From Verrucomicrobiota bacterium (GTDB taxonomy: Bacteria; Verrucomicrobiota; Verrucomicrobiia; Chthoniobacterales; UBA10450): 64,000 nt of DNA. The position numbers were made by a program, and so were the translations under genes. The stretch covers positions 1-64,000 of the forward strand of contig QHPU01000047.1 in NCBI GenBank assembly GCA_003219175.1, given 5' to 3'. Of the stretch, positions 43,460 to 51,339 are shown in pieces; the first letter of the stretch is position 1; every line of letters starts with the position of its first letter. The notes beneath the pieces were generated by a model, which saw only the letters and a program-made list of their open reading frames with translations, searched no databases and had not been told where the DNA came from.

Positions 43460-44395
43460 ATGGCTCAAAAGACTGGACTTCTTTTTGCCGGACAAGGCGC
43501 GCAGGTGGTCGGGATGGGAAAAGATCTCGCCGACGCCTTTCCGGGAGCGGCTGAACTGTTTAACTCGGCCAATTCGATTCTTGGTCGTAACCTGACGGAC
43601 GTCACCTGGAACGGACCTCTTGAGGAACTGACGAAGACATCGAATTGTCAGCCGGCGCTGTTTGTTCACGGGCTCGCCTGCCTCGTAGTTGTGCGCGAAT
43701 TAGCCGGGGATTTTCCTATCGACGCGGCGGCGGGGTTATCACTAGGAGAACTGACTGCGCACGCCGCCGCTGGAACATTTGACTTCGAGAACGGGTTGAA
43801 ACTGGTGCAGCGGCGCGGCCAATTAATGGACGAAGCCTGCGCCGCAACCGATGGCGCGATGGCCGCGATGATCGGCGCCGACGAAACTTCCGCCCGGGCC
43901 CTGGCCGCAGACGCTGATGTCGACGTCGCGAATATCAATTCGCCGGGGCAAATCGTGCTCTCGGGCGAACGCGCGAAGGTTGAAATCGCCGTGGCGTTGG
44001 CAAAGGAGCACGGCATCCGGCGCGCAACGATGTTAAACGTCGCCGGGGCATATCATTCGCGTTTGATGGAGAGCGCTTATCAAAAGTTGAGCGAAGCCCT
44101 GCTCGAAGTTCCGATGCAAGCGCCGTCATTTGCGGTCTTCAGTAACGTGACGGGTGAAGCGGTCTGCACTTTGCCGGATATCCGGCGAACGTTGCAGGAT
44201 CAAGTCACGGGGACGGTGCGCTGGGTTGATTGCATGGAAGGCATGCTCAAACGCGGTTGCGACTTCTTCATCGAACTGGGACCGGGAGGCGTGTTGGCCG
44301 GATTATTGAAGCGCACGAACAAAGATGCTGAAGCTGTGGCGGTGAACGATGTTGGGTCGGCACAAAGGTGCGCCGAACGCTTGCGCGCGCATTGA
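43460..44395 (+). CDS. fabD: malonyl-CoA:ACP acyltransferase
   Basis: Loads malonate onto ACP for fatty acid elongation. A 311-residue protein with LLFAGQGAQVVGMGKDL at the start, the nucleophile motif GLSLGELTAHAAAG (GLSLGE in place of the commoner GHSLGE), the catalytic His in VAGAYHSRLM, and NVTGEAV plus ELGPGGVLAGL near the end. The ATG at 43460 begins the family sequence. It is not next to other fab genes, which lie at 7881-9897. Confidence 0.95.
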   Translation: MAQKTGLLFAGQGAQVVGMGKDLADAFPGAAELFNSANSILGRNLTDVTWNGPLEELTKTSNCQPALFVHGLACLVVVRELAGDFPIDAAAGLSLGELTAHAAAGTFDFENGLKLVQRRGQLMDEACAATDGAMAAMIGADETSARALAADADVDVANINSPGQIVLSGERAKVEIAVALAKEHGIRRATMLNVAGAYHSRLMESAYQKLSEALLEVPMQAPSFAVFSNVTGEAVCTLPDIRRTLQDQVTGTVRWVDCMEGMLKRGCDFFIELGPGGVLAGLLKRTNKDAEAVAVNDVGSAQRCAERLRAH

Positions 44396-44403
44396 TCTTG
44401 ATT

Positions 44404-44503
44404 GGGGAGCGCAGGCTGCTAGCCTGCATTCGTCGGCAGCTTGCCGACGAAAATTAGTTCCGGCAAGCTGCCGGAACTCACAGGCAAGCTGCCTGCGCTA
44501 CCC
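44404..44503. repeat. 100-bp palindromic element flush with the yqeY start (family B)
   Basis: Inverted ends (GGGGAGCGCAGGCTGC at the left, GCAAGCTGCCTGCGCTACCC at the right) enclose two hairpins, GTCGGCAGCTTGCCGAC (44432-44448) and TTCCGGCAAGCTGCCGGAA (44458-44476). The right end is immediately followed by the ATG at 44504, so the ribosome-binding region of the next gene is repeat sequence with no purine-rich SD. Confidence 0.8.
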
Positions 44504-44956
44504 ATGTCGTTGCAGAAACGAATCGACGAGGATTTGAAAGATGCCATGCGGGCCAAGGACGCCGCCCGGTTGAGCGTTTTGCGGTTGCTCAAAGCCGCGC
44601 TTAAGAATGCCGCCATCGAGAAAGTTGGCGCTGAGGGTGAACTCAACGATGCCGATGCGGTTGTAGTGATTCGCAAGCAGGTCAAACAGCGACAGGATTC
44701 GATCGAAAGTTTTGAGAAAGGCGGCCGCGCTGACTTGGCGGAGAAGGAAAAAGCCGAGATCGAAGTGCTGAGCAACTATCTTCCACAAGCGATAAGCGCT
44801 AAGGAATTACAAAGGATCGTCGGTGAGACTATCGCTGAAGTCGGTGCGACATCGCGCGCGCAAATGGGAGCGGTGATGAAAGCGTTACAGCCGAGGATCG
44901 CTGGGCGGGCAGACGGAAAAACTCTGAGCGCGGAGGTGACACGACAGCTATCGTGA
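44504..44956 (+). CDS. yqeY: GatB/YqeY domain-containing protein
   Basis: A 150-residue stand-alone YqeY protein, related to the tail domain of the amidotransferase GatB. SLQKRIDEDLKDAMRAKDAA, LRLLKAALKNAAIEK, RKQVKQRQDSIESFEKGGR and EIEVLSNYLPQ are typical. Its role is unknown; it may bind tRNA. The ATG at 44504 is the natural start. The frame upstream (to 44441) is only the palindromic element. The lack of a visible SD is noteworthy. Confidence 0.93.
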   Translation: MSLQKRIDEDLKDAMRAKDAARLSVLRLLKAALKNAAIEKVGAEGELNDADAVVVIRKQVKQRQDSIESFEKGGRADLAEKEKAEIEVLSNYLPQAISAKELQRIVGETIAEVGATSRAQMGAVMKALQPRIAGRADGKTLSAEVTRQLS

Positions 44957-44959
44957 CTC

Positions 44960-45038
44960 GTTAAAGCGATGAAGCGTTTAAGCGGTCGAATCCTCACGCC
45001 CTCCCCGCTTCAACCCTTCAACGGTTTAACGCTTCAAC
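44960..45038. repeat. GTTAAAGCG-type repeat upstream of ispD
   Basis: Left: CGTTAAAGCGATGAAGCG then TTTAAGCGG. Right: CCGCTTCAACCCTTCAACGG then TTTAACGCTTCAACC, ending one base before the ispD ATG. It replaces any recognisable Shine-Dalgarno sequence. Closely related to 7778-7866, 9951-10040 and 10277-10355. Confidence 0.65.
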
Positions 45039-45039
45039 C

Positions 45040-45723
45040 ATGTTAACCGCCATCATCGTCGCCGCCGGCAGGAGCAGGCGGGCCGGTTTTGACAAGTTGC
45101 TGGCGAAAATCGCTGGCCGTTCGGTGATTCAACATACCCTGGCCGCATTCGAAAAGGCGACCTGTGTAAACGATGTTCTTGTTGTATCCCGTGAAACCGT
45201 AGCGATGCGGCATTTCATTGCTAAAACGAACTTGCGAAAAGTCCGCAGAGTAGTAGGCGGCGGTGTCCGAAGACAGGATTCGGTCCAGGCCGGACTGAAT
45301 GTACTGGACAATGAGGTCGAGTTTGTCGCGGTGCACGATGCGGCGCGGCCGTTGATCACGGCTCGCGAGATCGAGCGCGTTTTTGCGGCGGCCCGGAAGC
45401 ACGGCGCGGCGGCATTGGCCACACCCATCACGGACACCCTAAAGCTTGCCGACGCCAATCACGTGGTGAGCGGTTCGATCGATCGGCAAAATGTTTTTGC
45501 GATGCAAACGCCGCAAATTTTTCGGCGCGAGTTGCTGAGCCAAGCTTACGAGCAGGTGAAGAGGGATTCCTTAACCGTCACCGATGAAGTCTCCGCGATT
45601 GAGCATGCCGGCGGAAGGATCGTGATAGTGCCAGCGGAGGATCATAACTTCAAAATCACATACGCGAGCGATTTGCTGCTAGCGGAAGCGATTCTGAAAC
45701 AACGCGCCTCATCCCGAACATAG
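45040..45723 (+). CDS. ispD: 2-C-methyl-D-erythritol 4-phosphate cytidylyltransferase
   Basis: Third step of the MEP isoprenoid pathway: makes CDP-ME from MEP and CTP. A 227-residue protein with the nucleotidyltransferase loop AIIVAAGRSRRAGFDK, GGGVRRQDSVQAGLNVL, EFVAVHDAARPLIT, and ATPITDTLK followed by FAMQTPQIFRRELL and LTVTDEVSAIEHAGGR. ispF is not fused or adjacent. It follows yqeY on the same strand, with a palindromic repeat filling the gap. Confidence 0.95.
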   Translation: MLTAIIVAAGRSRRAGFDKLLAKIAGRSVIQHTLAAFEKATCVNDVLVVSRETVAMRHFIAKTNLRKVRRVVGGGVRRQDSVQAGLNVLDNEVEFVAVHDAARPLITAREIERVFAAARKHGAAALATPITDTLKLADANHVVSGSIDRQNVFAMQTPQIFRRELLSQAYEQVKRDSLTVTDEVSAIEHAGGRIVIVPAEDHNFKITYASDLLLAEAILKQRASSRT

Positions 45724-45747
45724 TCGCGACGCTGCGAAAAAAGGGCC

Positions 45748-46641
45748 TCAAATCAGCGGCTGTTTGGCCAGCGCGCGCAGCGCCAGCTGGGCGACCGGTC
45801 CGACGTCGTCAGGCAGGAATTTACGGCCTTTTTTGCGCAAGTCAGCGACGGATGCAAGGTCGGCGACACGAATGAGCTTCCCGTTTTTCCAAATGGTCGC
45901 GGCCTCGTTGTATGGACCGACGCGGCGTGGATCGGTCCGGGTATGAATTGAGACCAGATTCGTGGTTACCGCAGCGGCTACATGCATCGGGCCGCTGTCG
46001 ACGCTGATGACAAAGGCAGCCGCGCGCAAGAGCCAGATCAATTGCAGAAGCGAAGTTTGATTGCTCAAATCCACGCAATTCTCCGACGTGGGAAATCGGC
46101 GCTTGGATTTACCCACCACCACCACGACGAATCCGGGAAAGGCGTCGAATCGCGGCAATTGATCGCCGGTGGGAATGGGAAAACGCAAATCTGAAGACGC
46201 GCCAAATGCCTCCGCTAATTTGAGGTAACGATCTACGGCGTGTTCATGCCGATTCACTCGCGCAATTTCGGTATAAAATAAGCGCGAACCCTCACGCGCG
46301 TCGCTCATCCCAAGAATTCTTTTCGCACCGCTAATTTTGGCAATGAGTGCGCTGCGGAAAAGGCCCTGAAAGTCCAGCGCGACGTCCGGTTGCAACCGGC
46401 GTGTCTCCCGCATCCAGGGAAGCAAACGGCCGGGCGCGCCGAATCCGCTGAATTCGCCGCGCGGGAAAATGTGGACATGATCGATATCGCGATTTCCGCG
46501 CAAGAGCGGCGCCCATTCCGGATTGATGACCCACGTAATTTCCGAATCGGCATGCGCATCGCGAATCGCCGCAACCGCTGGCAGAGTGTGAACGACATCG
46601 CCAAGCGAACTCGGTTTGATGATCAAAATCTTCAAGGGCAC
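45748..46641 (-). CDS. glycosyltransferase family 9 (heptosyltransferase-like), short
   Basis: A GT9/WaaC-like protein: N-terminal PLKILIIKPSSLGDVVHTLP, then VDVALDFQGLFRSAL-type (here PDVALDFQGLFRSALIAK), and the C-terminal VISVDSGPMHVAAAVTTNLV with the conserved donor-site Asp-Ser-Gly-Pro-His and a DPRRVGPY stretch. It probably adds heptose or another sugar to the LPS core. The GTG at 46641 gives 297 residues. GT9 proteins are usually 320-350, and the segment between FVVVVVGKSKRRFPTSEN and CVDLSNQTSLLQL seems to lack about 40-60 residues that normally hold the second Rossmann start. It may be inactive. Confidence 0.82.
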   Translation of the reverse strand: MPLKILIIKPSSLGDVVHTLPAVAAIRDAHADSEITWVINPEWAPLLRGNRDIDHVHIFPRGEFSGFGAPGRLLPWMRETRRLQPDVALDFQGLFRSALIAKISGAKRILGMSDAREGSRLFYTEIARVNRHEHAVDRYLKLAEAFGASSDLRFPIPTGDQLPRFDAFPGFVVVVVGKSKRRFPTSENCVDLSNQTSLLQLIWLLRAAAFVISVDSGPMHVAAAVTTNLVSIHTRTDPRRVGPYNEAATIWKNGKLIRVADLASVADLRKKGRKFLPDDVGPVAQLALRALAKQPLI

Positions 46642-46699
46642 AAGTTTAAAGGTTTTGCCCCCAGATGAATGAGTGTTCGAGCTCGTTGCGATTCGGAAT

Positions 46700-46823
46700 C
46701 TGGGGAGGGAGCGCGCCCTGGCGTGCCCATTTCGGCGCCTCGCCGAAATGTTCTCTTGTGCAACCAAAAGGAAGGCGTCGACGAGGCGTCGACGACAGCA
46801 CGCGAGGACGCGTGCGCTCCCCA
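46700..46823. repeat. 124-bp palindromic element (family A-like)
   Basis: Imperfect inverted ends (CTGGGGAGGGAGCGCGCCCT and, at the right, GGACGCGTGCGCTCCCCAG) enclose ATTTCGGCGCCTCGCCGAAAT-type hairpin sequence at 46729-46749 and GTCGACGAGGCGTCGAC at 46777-46793. It shares the TTTCGGCG...CGCCGAAA core and ACGCGTGCGCT end with the elements at 43269 and 62961. It sits between the GT9 and metallophosphoesterase genes. Confidence 0.75.
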
Positions 46824-46903
46824 GAAAAGAAGAGCCGCGGGGTCGTATCAGTACAAGGGCCCGAAAATCTCAGCATAGTTTTCGATTTTTCACCTTTAGA
46901 AGG

Positions 46904-47626
46904 CTAACGACCGAGCGCGAGACGATCAGCCAGCAAGCGCGGGAGACCGGCGGCAATGATCTTTTTGCGGGCGCGTTCAACGTCGTAACGGACCCGGCGC
47001 TGTTCGATCAAATTTTCGTCGGCGTGGTAAATGCAATAGGCAGCGCGCCAATCACCGTCACGTGGCTGTCCGACGCTACCGGCATTAACGAAATACTTTT
47101 TCCCAAACTCGACGTGAATTTGTTCCTGCTGGGTGCGATGAGCGCGTTCGTCGCGAATGAAAGCACACTGGATGTGAGTATGGCCGAAGAAACAGACGGT
47201 GGTGTGTTGGTAAGTGAAACTGGCGGCCGCATCGAGGTCGCGAAAGACGTAGCCCCATTGCGAGGGAGTATCTAGGGTAGCGTGCACAATAGTGAAATCA
47301 CGCACCTGACGCACGAGACGTAAGTTGCGGAGCCATTCACGGTCCTCATCACTCAATTGTGCGCGTGTCCAGGTCATGGCCCGTTCTGCCATTTCGTTGA
47401 AATCGCCGGAGGCCGCCGGCTGAGAGGCCTGCTCGTCGTGATTTCCTTTCACAGTTGGGCAATCTATATCGTGCACAATCTCGAGGCACTCGCGCGGATT
47501 GGCGTTGTAGCCGACGATGTCGCCGAGGCAGATGAAATGGGTGCAGTGGTGTTCGCGGGCGTTCGCGATCACTGCCTCGAGCGCCTCCAGGTTAGCGTGC
47601 ACATCGCTGAAAATGGCAAACCGCAT
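46904..47626 (-). CDS. metallophosphoesterase (calcineurin-like, YfcE/ApaH-type fold)
   Basis: A 240-residue soluble phosphoesterase with the standard dimetal motifs: FSDVHANLEAL (Asp8, His10), CLGDIVGYNANP, VKGNHDEQA, IVHATLD and FFGHTHIQCAF. It could be a protein phosphatase or a nucleotidase; sequence alone does not decide. It is the last gene of the minus-strand envelope cluster, with its ATG directly after the stop of the upstream helical-repeat gene. Confidence 0.92.
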   Translation of the reverse strand: MRFAIFSDVHANLEALEAVIANAREHHCTHFICLGDIVGYNANPRECLEIVHDIDCPTVKGNHDEQASQPAASGDFNEMAERAMTWTRAQLSDEDREWLRNLRLVRQVRDFTIVHATLDTPSQWGYVFRDLDAAASFTYQHTTVCFFGHTHIQCAFIRDERAHRTQQEQIHVEFGKKYFVNAGSVGQPRDGDWRAAYCIYHADENLIEQRRVRYDVERARKKIIAAGLPRLLADRLALGR

Positions 47627-48352
47627 TTACGGAATTCTTTTGTTGGCGGGAAGGTTGAGACGTTCTTCCATGGCCCGGAGTTGGTTGATCAGACGCGGGA
47701 GGCGTTCCTTCTGGCCCCGTTGATAAAGAGCGCGTAATCGATCGTACGCCTCGCGCTCGCGGCCTTCGCAATAGGAAAGCTCGTACGCAGAAAAGCGTTC
47801 GTCGTAGGAGGCATGTCCGGGAAGATGCGAAGCTTTCTCGAAGTTTTCGGCGGCGCGCGCATGATCGTGAAACTTGTCGCGATACAAGCGTGCCAGCGCT
47901 TCGTAAAGTTGGGGCTTCTCCGGATTGTGGGCGACGCCGCGAACCAGGAAATCCTCGCCCAGCTTAAGATACTCGGACTGCAACCGCCGACGCGTAGCCG
48001 GCGATTTGGATTCGTCTTCCAGCGCCGCCGTTCCGGCGTTCCAAGCCATGTGCCAACCCGCCATTTCCCAAAAAAGAATGGAGCGCGGCTGCAGTTCGGT
48101 TGCCTGCCGCAGGCGCAAGAGAAGCTGTGTCCAATCGGTGCGCTCCCAGGCTGAATAGGCATCGATGAAGAGCAGATCGGCAATGACGGAACCAAACCCG
48201 CCGAGGACGGCAACGAACGCGGATTGACCGATTTTTTCGCGCAAATCGAGAGAGAGAGCAGCGGGCTGGCTTTGCTGGCAGGCCGATTCCATTTTCAACT
48301 TTGCCGGCACAAACCCGGCTAGAATGACAATGAGCGCGAGCAGGAGTTTCAT
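47627..48352 (-). CDS. membrane-anchored helical (TPR-like) protein linked to an ABC transporter
   Basis: A 241-residue protein with an N-terminal membrane anchor (KLLLALIVILAGFVPAKL) and a mostly helical body with TPR-like periodicity (LLLRLRQATELQPRSILFWE, then FLVRGVAHNPEKPQLYEALA and AAENFEKASHLPGHASYDER). I do not recognise a named family. Its ATG overlaps the stop of the ABC permease gene (ATGA), so it is probably a partner protein of that transporter, perhaps on its periplasmic side. Confidence 0.75.
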   Translation of the reverse strand: MKLLLALIVILAGFVPAKLKMESACQQSQPAALSLDLREKIGQSAFVAVLGGFGSVIADLLFIDAYSAWERTDWTQLLLRLRQATELQPRSILFWEMAGWHMAWNAGTAALEDESKSPATRRRLQSEYLKLGEDFLVRGVAHNPEKPQLYEALARLYRDKFHDHARAAENFEKASHLPGHASYDERFSAYELSYCEGREREAYDRLRALYQRGQKERLPRLINQLRAMEERLNLPANKRIP

Positions 48353-49218
48353 AGTTCGCGTTGCCCAAAGATCGCAATTCCGATCACCAGATATCCGACA
48401 ATGTAAACGGCGCCGAGTCCAAGCAGTTTTGTCAACGCCAAAGCGGAAAGCGAACCTCCAGCGATAATCTGATCGCTCAGGTTGAAGGCTTGCAGGTCCG
48501 GAAAAAAGAGGACGACGATTGCGAGAAAAGCGCGGATCCCCCAGCCCGCCGCGTGTTGATGCAGCCAGTAATCACGCGCGACGGCTTCGAGATGACCGAC
48601 CAGATAAACCATGGCCATCGCACTGATGGTAAAGATGTTTGAAGTTGCAAAACTGGAAATACAGAGGGTCGCCGAAGCCAGGATGGCGGCTTTGGTCAGG
48701 GTGAGCGCCAGCGCAAAAACCAGGTCCTGATTGACTCCGGCCTGGTGCAGCGCGGTCAGAGCGCGCTCCTGTTCTTCCGGAGGCGATTGCGTCATCTGCT
48801 GCATTGTTTCCCGAACCGCCGATCCTTCCCGCAGATGAATTACGGCCAGGCAAAGAATACTCATGGCGACGAGGGAGATTATTAGTAATCCGAGCACGCC
48901 AAAAAATTTCCCCATCATGTATTCGAACCGTCGAACCGGTTTCGCCAGCACGCTATAAACGACCCGGTCTTCGAGATCGCGCGGCAACAACTGCGCGGTA
49001 GCGACAATCGCCAGCATGCTGAGAAAGAAATTGATCGCTCCAAGGGCGATGTCTCGTGTCACCTGCAACTCCTGTTGGAAAGAAATGCGCGCGATGAAGG
49101 AAGAGCTAATGATGAGGACGAGAGCGAAAAGAACCAGGACATAAAAAACGCGCAGCCGCGCCAGTTCAATGAAAGTGGTGCGGGCGATCGCGCCAATGCG
49201 GCTCAAAGAGGAGCTCAT
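48349..49218 (-). CDS. ABC-2 type transporter permease
   Basis: A 289-residue integral membrane protein with six predicted helices, beginning IGAIARTTFIELARLRVFYV, like the NosY/YhaP-type ABC-2 permeases. LPRDLEDRVVYSVLAKPVRR followed by FEYMMGKFFGVLGLL is the characteristic first cytoplasmic segment. It overlaps the ATPase gene upstream and the helical-repeat gene downstream by 4 bp each. Exported substrate unknown. Confidence 0.88.
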   Translation of the reverse strand: MSSSLSRIGAIARTTFIELARLRVFYVLVLFALVLIISSSFIARISFQQELQVTRDIALGAINFFLSMLAIVATAQLLPRDLEDRVVYSVLAKPVRRFEYMMGKFFGVLGLLIISLVAMSILCLAVIHLREGSAVRETMQQMTQSPPEEQERALTALHQAGVNQDLVFALALTLTKAAILASATLCISSFATSNIFTISAMAMVYLVGHLEAVARDYWLHQHAAGWGIRAFLAIVVLFFPDLQAFNLSDQIIAGGSLSALALTKLLGLGAVYIVGYLVIGIAIFGQREL

Positions 49219-50066
49219 TCGTCAGGGGTCTCGGTCACCTTGAGAAATAATTGCTCGAGGGAAGTCTGCGGTTTCCGGCGCAGCACCATGCGCCCATTGA
49301 CCGAGGCAATCTGCCGTTCGAGTTGATCGAGAAATTCAGGCGTTGCGTTTTCGACGATGAACTCGGTTTGATTTTCAATCGCGAGCAAATCTTCCAACCG
49401 GCCTTCGCGGATCAATTTGCCTCGATGCAAAATTCCAACGCGATCGCAAACTTCCTGGACTTGGGTGAGCAGATGTGAGGAAAGGAGAATGGTGGTGCCG
49501 GTCTTTTTTAAGGAAGCAATCAGATTTTGAATGTCGCGCGACCCGGCCGGATCGACCGCCGCGGTTGGTTCGTCCAGCACGAGAATTTTCGGTCGATGAA
49601 TCAGCGCCTGGGCCAATCCGATTCGCTGCAACATTCCCTTTGAATAGGTGCCGAGACGCGCGTCAGCCGCCCGCGTCAGTCCCACCGTTTCCAACAACTC
49701 AGCAATGCGCGATTTGCTTTCACGCGATTCCAATCCGCTTAGCCGGGCGTGAAATCGCAGAGTCTCTGTGCCGGTCAGGAATTTGTGGAAATAAGCGTTC
49801 TCCGGCAGGAACCCAATATCGCGACGCACTGCTACAGTTGAATTATCGCGACCAAAAACGTGCACATTGCCACGCGTCGGCTGAATTAGCCCGAGAATAA
49901 TTTTTAAAGTCGTGCTCTTGCCAGAACCGTTTGGACCGAGCAAGCCGTAGATTTCGCCGGGAGCAATTTCGAGATCCAGATGCTGCAAGGCGACAATCCG
50001 TCGCCGACGAAACGGCGTGGGAAATACCTTGCTTATCTCGCTAATGCGAATTGCCGGCTCGGTCAT
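49215..50066 (-). CDS. ABC transporter ATP-binding protein
   Basis: A 283-residue ATPase with Walker A GPNGSGKS, the signature YSKGMLQRIGLAQAL (YSKGM rather than LSGGQ, as in NosF/CcmA-like exporters), Walker B ILVLDEPTAAVDP and the switch LLSSHLL. The C-terminal extension (about 215-283) is typical for ATPases paired with ABC-2 permeases. Start overlaps the acylphosphatase stop by 4 bp. It should pair with the permease encoded next. Confidence 0.93.
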   Translation of the reverse strand: MTEPAIRISEISKVFPTPFRRRRIVALQHLDLEIAPGEIYGLLGPNGSGKSTTLKIILGLIQPTRGNVHVFGRDNSTVAVRRDIGFLPENAYFHKFLTGTETLRFHARLSGLESRESKSRIAELLETVGLTRAADARLGTYSKGMLQRIGLAQALIHRPKILVLDEPTAAVDPAGSRDIQNLIASLKKTGTTILLSSHLLTQVQEVCDRVGILHRGKLIREGRLEDLLAIENQTEFIVENATPEFLDQLERQIASVNGRMVLRRKPQTSLEQLFLKVTETPDE

Positions 50067-50335
50067 ATCCGAATTTCGAAGCCGCGAGTAACAGGTGGCG
50101 TTGTCAATGCATTCGCCGATTCCTTTCGAATCAAAGAGCCGAGATCGCTCTGCCGAATGCCTTCCAAAAACGCATCTACCTCTTCCGATTCCCCGCTCGC
50201 CTGCAATTCGACCCGGCCATCAGCCAGATTGCGCACCCATCCCGTGACACTGAATCCCTTCGCGACTTGTCTCACAGAGTAACGAAACCCGACTCCCTGA
50301 ACCCTACCCTCGTAAAAAACCTGGATGGCTTTCAT
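50063..50335 (-). CDS. acyP: acylphosphatase
   Basis: A 90-residue enzyme that hydrolyses acyl phosphates. The active-site loop GRVQGVGFRYSVRQVA (catalytic Arg) and GWVRNLADGRVELQASGES (catalytic Asn in VRNL) are both intact. The ATG at 50335 is preceded by a good AGGAGG ribosome-binding site, which fixes the start against the longer frame to 50371. First of five tightly overlapping genes ending with the metallophosphoesterase. Confidence 0.95.
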   Translation of the reverse strand: MKAIQVFYEGRVQGVGFRYSVRQVAKGFSVTGWVRNLADGRVELQASGESEEVDAFLEGIRQSDLGSLIRKESANALTTPPVTRGFEIRI

Positions 50336-50344
50336 ATCAATTTG

Positions 50345-50350
50345 CCTCCT
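50345..50350 (-). promoter_or_regulatory. Shine-Dalgarno AGGAGG of the acylphosphatase operon
   Basis: AGGAGG on the minus strand, 9 bp before the ATG at 50335. It is one of the few strong SD sequences in the window; many other genes here have none, often because palindromic repeats occupy that position. Confidence 0.7.
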
Positions 50351-50381
50351 ACTTAATCCGTAGTAGGCCATTCTTGTCCAA

Positions 50382-50867
50382 TTATGGCGTCGGGGACTCT
50401 TCCGATCCGGGAATCGGTGTGGGCTCGGGCTGATCTTCGGGTAACGGCGGCGGCGGCGGCAGGAAACGCGGGTCCACTATGTTGTCGTGAAATCTCGGAT
50501 GCCGATTCGATTCGCTCGTGCCAGTCAGGGGCCGATTCGGATTGATCGTCGCCTGAATTACCTCCGGCGGCGCAGCCTGAATGTCCTGGGTGGCCACGTA
50601 GCCCTGCAATCCGTTCGAGAGCTGAACCTTACTATATCCAAACGCCGGGCGGATGAGCGTCATCAATGTGCCCTGCGGCAGTTTCCCGTCAGGACCATTA
50701 GCTTGTTGAGGCCCGTAACGATAAAACGGCGCCCTCCTGGCGCCAACGATAAAGTATTGCCCGCTATTGGACGCAGCTGGGGCTGCTGAGTCAGGAGTCG
50801 AACAGCTCGTCCCGCACAACGCGAGCAGGACACCTAGACTAGCCGAAAGACGACTCGATAGCTTCAT
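50382..50867 (-). CDS. lipoprotein with SH3-like domain and proline-rich tail
   Basis: A 161-residue predicted lipoprotein: signal with lipobox GTSC (residues 19-22), then an SH3b-like segment (about 37-95: FIVGARRAPFYRYGP, GTLMTLIRPAFGYSKVQLSN, GLQGYVATQDI), and a Pro-rich tail (FLPPPPPLPEDQPEPTPIP). SH3b-like domains often bind cell-wall peptides. It is 46 bp upstream of acylphosphatase on the same strand. The specific function is unknown. Confidence 0.8.
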   Translation of the reverse strand: MKLSSRLSASLGVLLALCGTSCSTPDSAAPAASNSGQYFIVGARRAPFYRYGPQQANGPDGKLPQGTLMTLIRPAFGYSKVQLSNGLQGYVATQDIQAAPPEVIQATINPNRPLTGTSESNRHPRFHDNIVDPRFLPPPPPLPEDQPEPTPIPGSEESPTP

Positions 50868-50907
50868 GGAGAGGGACTTCCAAAGCTAATCCTATTCCTC
50901 CCCCAGC

Positions 50908-51339
50908 CTACTTATAAGAATAGATAAGGCAAAAGCTGCTCGACCCGCCCTCCACCAGATCGACCGAAACGAAATATTGACCGCTGTCGGTCGGCGAAAA
51001 CCCTGCCGCGGCCCGATCCCCGCCGTCGTAATGGTCTGCCGTTAGCAGTTTACCGGTCTCATCATAAACGTTGACCGCGATTTTTTTTGCCGGATCGGTG
51101 GCGCCGACAGCAAACCAATACTGATTCCCGGCGTAAAGATTGACCGCGATCAAAGCGTGATCCTGCGGCTTTAACATGCCGCACCAGTGCCCATCGCGAA
51201 GTTTGAAGCCGTCGTTAGTAAATGCGCCTGCCACGTCCAGCGCATTCTTTCGAGCATTCACTTCGGCATCCGTATCGGCCAGAGAAACCCATGCGCTGGC
51301 AATGACCAACAACATAATGAAAAAGAGGCCGCGTCTCAT
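50908..51339 (-). CDS. small secreted protein of unknown function
   Basis: A 143-residue protein with a signal peptide (RRGLFFIMLLVIASAWVSLA). The mature part (ALDVAGAFTNDGFKLRDGHW, then VNLYAGNQYWFAVGATDPAK and VNVYDETGKLLTADHYD) looks like a beta-sandwich similar to pre-peptidase or emp24-type ligand domains, with FSPTDSGQYFVSVDL near the end. I do not recognise a specific family. Its ATG overlaps the stop of the upstream gene (51336-52160), so they are co-translated. Confidence 0.75.
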   Translation of the reverse strand: MRRGLFFIMLLVIASAWVSLADTDAEVNARKNALDVAGAFTNDGFKLRDGHWCGMLKPQDHALIAVNLYAGNQYWFAVGATDPAKKIAVNVYDETGKLLTADHYDGGDRAAAGFSPTDSGQYFVSVDLVEGGSSSFCLIYSYK

